In this document: piece after piece, positions 9,324-12,789 of the stretch
Layout: every line of letters starts with the position of its first letter
Numbering within the stretch: position 1 is the stretch's first letter
Origin: DASUFP01 sp036274495
GTDB lineage: Bacteria > Bacteroidota > Bacteroidia > AKYH767-A > OLB10
DNA length: 12,789 bases
Direction: 5' to 3'
Assembly (NCBI GenBank): GCA_036274495.1
Contig: DASUFP010000129.1
Coordinates: forward strand, 1 to 12,789
The notes under the pieces: model-generated
Seen by the model: only the letters and a program-made list of their open reading frames with translations
Told to the model about the DNA's origin: nothing
Database searches by the model: none
Translations under genes and position numbers: made by a program

Positions 9324-9632
9324 ATGGATGAGAAAAACAATAACCAGCTGAACATCGAGTTGACCGAAGAAACTGCCGAAGGCATTTATAGTAACCTTGC
9401 TATCATCACGCATAGTAACAGTGAATTTGTAGTTGACTTTGTAAAAATAATGCCGGGTGTTCCAAAAGCAAAAGTAAAATCCCGTATTGTGCTTACTCCT
9501 CAGCACGCAAAGCGGCTCTTATCGGCGTTAAGCGACAATATTTCAAAATTCGAATCGGTACACGGAACCATCAAGCAAACCGAAGGCATGAATATTCCGA
9601 TGAACTTCGGCGGACCTACAGCGCAGGCCTGA
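9324..9632 (+). CDS. DUF3467 family protein of unknown function
   Basis: A 102-residue acidic-to-neutral soluble protein with no signal peptide or membrane segment. Its core (about residues 8-80) reads LNIELTEETAEGIYSNLAIITHSNSEFVVDFVKIMPGVPKAKVKSRIVLTPQHAKRLLSAL, which I recognise as DUF3467: two beta-rich halves followed by a helix bearing PQHAKRLL. The tail (about 88-102) is Met/Pro/Gly-rich and probably flexible. The ATG at 9324 is preceded by A/T-rich sequence without a Shine-Dalgarno motif and lies close behind a candidate promoter. My recollection is that this family often sits immediately after rpoC in Bacteroidota, which suggests a housekeeping role, perhaps linked to transcription, but no function is known to me. 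The stop is only 13 bp before the next gene, so it is probably co-transcribed with the glycosyltransferase genes. Confidence 0.88.
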   Translation: MDEKNNNQLNIELTEETAEGIYSNLAIITHSNSEFVVDFVKIMPGVPKAKVKSRIVLTPQHAKRLLSALSDNISKFESVHGTIKQTEGMNIPMNFGGPTAQA

Positions 9633-9645
9633 TACCGGTAAGTAT

Positions 9646-10359
9646 ATGCCTGTTGGCAAACTGAGTATCATTGTTCCGGTGTACAATGAATGTGAAACGG
9701 TAGTTCCGGTGCTAAAACTGCTGGAAGCATTACAACTTCCCGGCACTACACAAAAAGAAATTCTGGTTGTTGATGATGCATCAACCGATAACAGTACTGC
9801 AGTTATCAAAGATTATTTCCGTCAAAGCAATTTTCCTTTCATACTCATTCAGCACTCCGAAAATAAAGGTAAGGGCGGTTCAATTATAACCGGACTTGGT
9901 GCACTCACAGGCGATTATTTTATTATTCAGGATGCGGACCTTGAACTGAATCCTGAAGATATCATTACCATGGTAAGCGCAGTTAACAGCAATCGCGCCG
10001 ATGTTGTTTACGGTTCCCGGTTTCTGAATGGATCACCTGCACCGTTCTCGCTTTCGAAACTGGCAAACACTTTTCTTACCTGGTTTTCAAATTTTTCGTT
10101 CGGCACACGCCTTACGGATATGGAGACCTGTTACAAACTGATTCCGGTTAGTGCAATGGATAACATCCTGTTAAAGGAACAGCGATTTGGGTTTGAACCC
10201 GAGATAACTGCGAAGCTGGCGCGGAACAAATCGCTCAGATTTTTCGAAGTGCCCATTCGATATAGTGCCAGAACATCGCTTGAAGGAAAAAAAATAGGGT
10301 GGAAGGACGGTTTCCGTGCAGTGTGGTGCATCGTTAAATACGGATGGTTAGGTAAATAA
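9646..10359 (+). CDS. GT2 family glycosyltransferase, dolichyl-phosphate-mannose-synthase-like
   Basis: A 237-residue GT-A fold enzyme of family GT2. Visible motifs: LSIIVPVYNE at residues 6-15 (nucleotide-binding strand), VVDDASTDNS at 41-50, ENKGKGGSIITGL at 72-84, and the DxD metal/sugar-nucleotide motif QDADLE at 95-100 (Asp96, Asp98). Then follow VYGSRFLNG, the TDMETCYK block and FGFEPEITAKLAR. The order and length match the soluble DPM1-like / polyprenyl-phosphate sugar synthases rather than GtrB types, because no C-terminal transmembrane pair is present. The expected reaction is transfer of a sugar from a nucleotide donor to a polyprenyl phosphate on the cytoplasmic face; the actual sugar cannot be read from sequence. 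The start ATG at 9646 is followed at once by family sequence. The gene lies 7 bp before a GT-C-like membrane protein that could use its lipid-linked product. Confidence 0.9.
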   Translation: MPVGKLSIIVPVYNECETVVPVLKLLEALQLPGTTQKEILVVDDASTDNSTAVIKDYFRQSNFPFILIQHSENKGKGGSIITGLGALTGDYFIIQDADLELNPEDIITMVSAVNSNRADVVYGSRFLNGSPAPFSLSKLANTFLTWFSNFSFGTRLTDMETCYKLIPVSAMDNILLKEQRFGFEPEITAKLARNKSLRFFEVPIRYSARTSLEGKKIGWKDGFRAVWCIVKYGWLGK

Positions 10360-10366
10360 TTTCGCT

Positions 10367-12202
10367 ATGAAGATCCGGCCTGTTCGTTTTGCACTGGTGT
10401 TTTGTATGATCTTTTTGGCTTTTTTTTCGTGGAAGCACCGGTGGGTTGGTGATGACGGGTACGGATGGGAAGCAACGGTTGATGGTGATGCCAAAGGGTA
10501 TTATGCACCGTTACCGGCGTTGTTTCTTTTTCACGACTGCTCATTTGAATTTTTCAGCAAACCGGGTAATGAATCCATTTCAAGGTATTACAACCCGCGT
10601 TTCAGGGTGCAAACTGAACAGGGTTTTGTAAATAAAAATTATAACGGGGTTGCCGTTATGCAACTGCCCTTTTTTGCAGCGGGACATCTGCTTGCAATCA
10701 TTGCCGGTGAACCACGCACGGGTTATTCATGGCCCTACATGCTAATGCTGCTAACCGGTTCCATTGCTTATTGCATTGCAGGCTTGTATCTGATGACCAG
10801 GCTCACGGGAAGTTTTGGAATTACTGAAACGGTAAATGCTATAATGGTGCTGATGATTGCCCTCGGCACCAATTTACTTTACTACACCACCATTCATGCG
10901 GCCATGCCCCATGTATACAGTTTTTTTCTCATTGCGTTGTTCAGCTGGTCGATGCGCAAATTGTTTCTGTATTCGGGAGCCAGGAATATGTTTTTTGCGG
11001 CAGTCGCGCTGGGATTGATAACGCTGGTGCGCCCGGTGAATCTGATGGTGGTGGCGGCAGTGCCGTTTCTGGCCGGTTCATGGTACAGGCTGCAGCATGG
11101 AATGGTATTAATATTCAGAAGGCCTGTTTCGTTTTTGATGGCGGGAATCCTTTTTCTGTCAATAACGGGTCTGCAGTTGGGTTTCTACAAACTACAAACC
11201 GGTCACTGGTGGGTATGGTCATATGGCAATGAGGGATTTCGTTTCAGTGACCCTCATATTTATGATGTGTTATTCAGCTGGAGAAAAGGGCTGCTTATTT
11301 ATACGCCGCTCCTGTGGCTGGTAGTACCCGGCATAATGCTTCTTTTCAGGGAAGGAAAATGGCCGGGTATCACCTTTGTGACGATGCTGGCGGTAATTAC
11401 CTATATTATTTCTTCCTGGTGGAGTTGGTTTTACGGCGACGGTTACGGCCTGCGGGCGTTCGTTGATTTTTTTCCTTTGTTAGCGGTACCGGTGGCTTTT
11501 ACCGTAAGTGAAATTGTCGGAATGAAGTCGCTTATCCGCATGCCACTGCTATTGCTTTTACCCGCATTATTACTGCTTAGCATCATTCAGAATTATCAGT
11601 ACCGGTACCGGATCATTCATCCCGCTGAGATGAATTTCGAAAAGTACAAATATGTTTTTCTGAAAACCGGTGCGGCCTACCGCGATGTAATCGGCGGAGA
11701 TAATGAATACATCTATCCCGAATTAAGCAAAGAGCCTGTTGCAGTCTGGTTCAATAATTTTGAAAGCACACCTGCAAACTGGTCGGGTGCAAAAGCGGTT
11801 GCTTCGGCGCATGCCTTTTCGGGTGCTATGACTGATGAGTACACCAGCGAAAGAGAGTGGGGGACCAACCTGACATTACAAGCCTCTGATCTTCCCTATC
11901 CTTCAGCGCAATTGTTTGCAGTGGTGAGTTATATGCGCCTGCAAAACGAACCCGAAGCGTGCAACAAACTTTTTCTGGCCTGTGCGGTAGATGACAGCAC
12001 GGGTAAAAACATCTCCTGGAAAGGATTTCGGGCAAATGAATATCCGGTAGCAGATACTGCCAAATGGATGTATACCGAAGCCAGGTTTCGGTTACCGGAA
12101 CAGCTGCATCAAGGCGAAAAGCTCAATTTTTACCTCTGGAATCAGGATAAGAAACAGTTTGAGGTGGATGATGTGAGGGTGGCGTTGTTTAAAATAAAAT
12201 AA
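10367..12202 (+). CDS. Polytopic membrane protein, GT-C-like (putative glycosyltransferase)
   Basis: A 611-residue protein with about 11 hydrophobic segments (near 6-21, 96-113, 121-144, 155-172, 181-200, 207-236, 253-275, 308-326, 334-350, 365-385 and 390-409). The first large loop (about 22-95) is acidic and contains VDGDAKGYYAPLPALF, with Asp39 and Asp41 followed by GYY, like the catalytic first loop of GT-C enzymes that use polyprenyl-phosphate sugars. FSWRKGLLIYTPLL (303-316) and YGDGYGLRAFVDFFPLLAVPVA (356-377) resemble conserved blocks of uncharacterised GT-C-like mannosyltransferase families. After residue about 415 comes a roughly 190-residue soluble, probably extracytoplasmic part; residues 455-611 look beta-rich and could be a jelly-roll or carbohydrate-binding-like domain. 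It follows the GT2 gene by 7 bp, which suggests one operon and a donor-acceptor pair. Acceptor and sugar are unknown. No intrinsic terminator is visible after the stop. Confidence 0.75.
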   Translation: MKIRPVRFALVFCMIFLAFFSWKHRWVGDDGYGWEATVDGDAKGYYAPLPALFLFHDCSFEFFSKPGNESISRYYNPRFRVQTEQGFVNKNYNGVAVMQLPFFAAGHLLAIIAGEPRTGYSWPYMLMLLTGSIAYCIAGLYLMTRLTGSFGITETVNAIMVLMIALGTNLLYYTTIHAAMPHVYSFFLIALFSWSMRKLFLYSGARNMFFAAVALGLITLVRPVNLMVVAAVPFLAGSWYRLQHGMVLIFRRPVSFLMAGILFLSITGLQLGFYKLQTGHWWVWSYGNEGFRFSDPHIYDVLFSWRKGLLIYTPLLWLVVPGIMLLFREGKWPGITFVTMLAVITYIISSWWSWFYGDGYGLRAFVDFFPLLAVPVAFTVSEIVGMKSLIRMPLLLLLPALLLLSIIQNYQYRYRIIHPAEMNFEKYKYVFLKTGAAYRDVIGGDNEYIYPELSKEPVAVWFNNFESTPANWSGAKAVASAHAFSGAMTDEYTSEREWGTNLTLQASDLPYPSAQLFAVVSYMRLQNEPEACNKLFLACAVDDSTGKNISWKGFRANEYPVADTAKWMYTEARFRLPEQLHQGEKLNFYLWNQDKKQFEVDDVRVALFKIK

Positions 12203-12300
12203 GTTCATTTTAATAGAATAAGAAAGTAGGGATTGTTTTGAATGCCAACTTTCATTTATGATTTTATTGGTGAACTTTATACTCATAATATACCAGAATT

Positions 12301-12384
12301 AGTCATGCGCCGCGGCGGAGTCATGGGACATTAGTCATTAGTCATAAGTCATAGGTCATAAGTCATCCGCCGCGGCGGAGTCAT
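12301..12384. repeat. Two copies of a G+C-rich palindromic unit flanked by AGTCAT, 60 bp apart
   Basis: Bases 12301-12324 and 12361-12384 are the same 24-bp unit with one difference (G at 12307 against C at 12367). Each has the self-complementary core CGCCGCGGCG (12-bp CCGCCGCGGCGG in the second) between two AGTCAT hexamers. A related, altered version stands at 12641-12660 at the start of repeat copy B. Confidence 0.85.
12332..12366. repeat. Heptanucleotide tandem array, five copies of WRGTCAT
   Basis: Five head-to-tail heptamers: TAGTCAT (12332), TAGTCAT (12339), AAGTCAT (12346), AGGTCAT (12353) and AAGTCAT (12360). Another TAGTCAT stands at 12300-12306. A 7-bp period like this could expand or contract by replication slippage. 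It begins 130 bp after the last gene and is not in a reading frame I trust. Confidence 0.85.
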
Positions 12385-12515
12385 AAGCCTTTCCTTAAGT
12401 GTATTTCGAGCGCAGGCCCGAAGCAACCGCGGGGGTGAGATGGAGGTGAATGTGCGCCTGCATAACCAACCATCCGGAGTGCTTGCATCAAATTGAAAGC
12501 TAAGAAAAAAGCCCA
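12365..12515. repeat. 151-bp direct repeat, copy A
   Basis: Aligned base by base with 12639-12789 at a constant offset of 274, with no indels. I count seven substitutions (at 12374, 12396, 12461, 12478, 12479, 12491 and 12493), so identity is about 95%. To the left, similarity breaks at 12364, where the AGTCAT array starts. To the right it cannot be followed, because copy B meets the window end. I do not recognise the element by name. It contains the left arms of two nested inverted repeats whose right arms lie in the spacer 12516-12638. Confidence 0.93.
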
Positions 12516-12548
12516 GGCGCACAGAGCGGGAGGAAGCATGGTTGCTTC
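12420..12548. repeat. Nested inverted repeats spanning copy A and the spacer
   Basis: The inner pair is TGTGCGCCTG at 12451-12460 and CAGGCGCACA at 12514-12523, a perfect 10-bp inverted repeat 53 bp apart. The outer pair is GAAGCAACC at 12420-12428 and GGTTGCTTC at 12540-12548, a perfect 9-bp repeat. The pairs are properly nested, so the tract could fold as one branched RNA or single-stranded DNA structure. A competing local hairpin exists for the outer right arm (GAAGCA 12533-12538 with TGCTTC 12543-12548). Confidence 0.75.
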
Positions 12549-12559
12549 TTGATTTTTTG

Positions 12560-12585
12560 GTTCTTTTGTATCAAGACAAAAGAAC
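12560..12585. repeat. Perfect 10-bp hairpin in the spacer
   Basis: GTTCTTTTGT (12560-12569) and ACAAAAGAAC (12576-12585) enclose the 6-nt loop ATCAAG; three further A/T pairs continue after one mismatch. It is not followed by a clean T-run on the + strand (AAAAGCCCC follows). On the - strand the stem is followed by a mismatch and then a six-A run, so it does not read as a terminator there either. Confidence 0.8.
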
Positions 12586-12621
12586 AAAAGCCCCGCGGCA
12601 GCGGAAATCCGCCTGCGCAAA

Positions 12622-12656
12622 GACTCCGGCGGATAGCAATCCGCCGCCGCGGAGTC
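12622..12656. repeat. Bulged 13-bp hairpin at the start of copy B
   Basis: GACTCC (12622-12627) and GGAGTC (12651-12656) continue into GGCGGAT (12628-12634) and ATCCGCC (12639-12645) with loop AGCA and a 5-nt bulge GCCGC (12646-12650). Just upstream is a smaller hairpin, GCGG-AAAT-CCGC (12601-12612), and CCGCGG occurs at both 12593-12598 and 12647-12652, so alternative cloverleaf-like folds are possible. Confidence 0.7.
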
Positions 12657-12789
12657 ATAAGCCTTTCCTGAAGTGTATTTCGAGCGCAGGCCCGAAGCAA
12701 CCGCGGGGGTGAGATGGAGGTGAATGTGCGCCTGAATAACCAACCATCCGGGATGCTTGCATCATAATGAAAGCTAAGAAAAAAGCCCA
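12639..12789. repeat. 151-bp direct repeat, copy B (runs off the window end)
   Basis: The second copy of the element, still matching copy A at the last base of the window. The full unit may therefore be longer than 151 bp, and the true period could be a 274-bp tandem unit. The 5' part differs from copy A: here the G+C-rich core is CCGCCGCCGCGG instead of the perfect palindrome. Confidence 0.93.

Larger units (their letters stand above)
12203..12789. other. 587-bp non-coding tract rich in repeats
   Basis: I see no credible gene here on either strand. Bases 12203-12299 are A/T-rich with only a weak 7-bp inverted repeat (AAGTTCA 12201-12207, TGAACTT 12271-12277) and no T-run that would make a terminator. 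From 12300 onward the sequence becomes G+C-rich and repetitive: AGTCAT heptamers, CCGCCGCGGCGG palindromes, and two 151-bp direct repeats with strong inverted repeats. The individual parts are listed separately. Confidence 0.8.

Noticed and set aside
12203..12280. Terminator after the membrane protein gene
   Set aside because: The only inverted repeat is 7 bp with over 60 bp between the arms and no T-run after it.
12300..12384. CRISPR-like array of AGTCAT repeats
   Set aside because: The unit is only 7 bp without unique spacers, and no cas gene is nearby.
12381..12743. A 120-codon open frame on the - strand across the repeats, and a 66-codon one at 12500-12700
   Set aside because: It reads the two repeat copies in different frames (274 is not a multiple of 3), so the same DNA gives unrelated peptides. 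The product is Pro/Arg/Ser-rich and unlike any family I know. Repeat sequence explains it better.

Overview
The window comes from a member of the Bacteroidota (Bacteroidetes); I cannot place it lower with confidence. The reasons are the RpoB and RpoC sequences (for example the RpoC N-terminus with its 'SSGEVLKPETINYRTYKPERDG' type block, which I remember as typical of the phylum), leaders that are A-rich or A/T-rich and lack a GGAGG Shine-Dalgarno motif, a TAnnTTTG promoter-like box, and a DUF3467 protein just after rpoC.

Layout, all genes on the + strand. (1) 1-9005 is the ribosomal protein / RNA polymerase operon: the 3' end of rplJ (L10), rplL (L7/L12), rpoB and rpoC. The rplL-rpoB gap holds two tandem hairpins without U-tracts, reminiscent of the attenuator/processing region at this place in E. 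coli. rpoB has no usable ATG and probably starts with TTG. A strong intrinsic terminator (9022-9056) closes the operon. (2) 9057-9323 is a 267-bp intergenic region with a candidate Bacteroidota promoter just before the next gene. (3) 9324-12202 is a tight three-gene cluster with gaps of 13 and 7 bp: a DUF3467 protein, a soluble GT2 (dolichyl-phosphate-mannose-synthase-like) glycosyltransferase, and an 11-segment membrane protein resembling GT-C glycosyltransferases. The last two form a plausible lipid-linked-sugar donor and acceptor pair for cell-envelope glycosylation; the role of DUF3467 is unknown. (4) 12203-12789 has no convincing gene. It contains a heptanucleotide tandem array, G+C-rich palindromes, and two 151-bp direct repeats (about 95% identical, offset exactly 274 bp) that carry nested inverted repeats. 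The second copy runs into the window end.

Most of the window is ordinary housekeeping sequence. The repeat tract at the right end is the only part I cannot explain by known genes. It looks like an interspersed or non-autonomous repeat element with strong folding potential, but nothing here shows that it is a working system. All alignments, identities and residue counts were made by eye.
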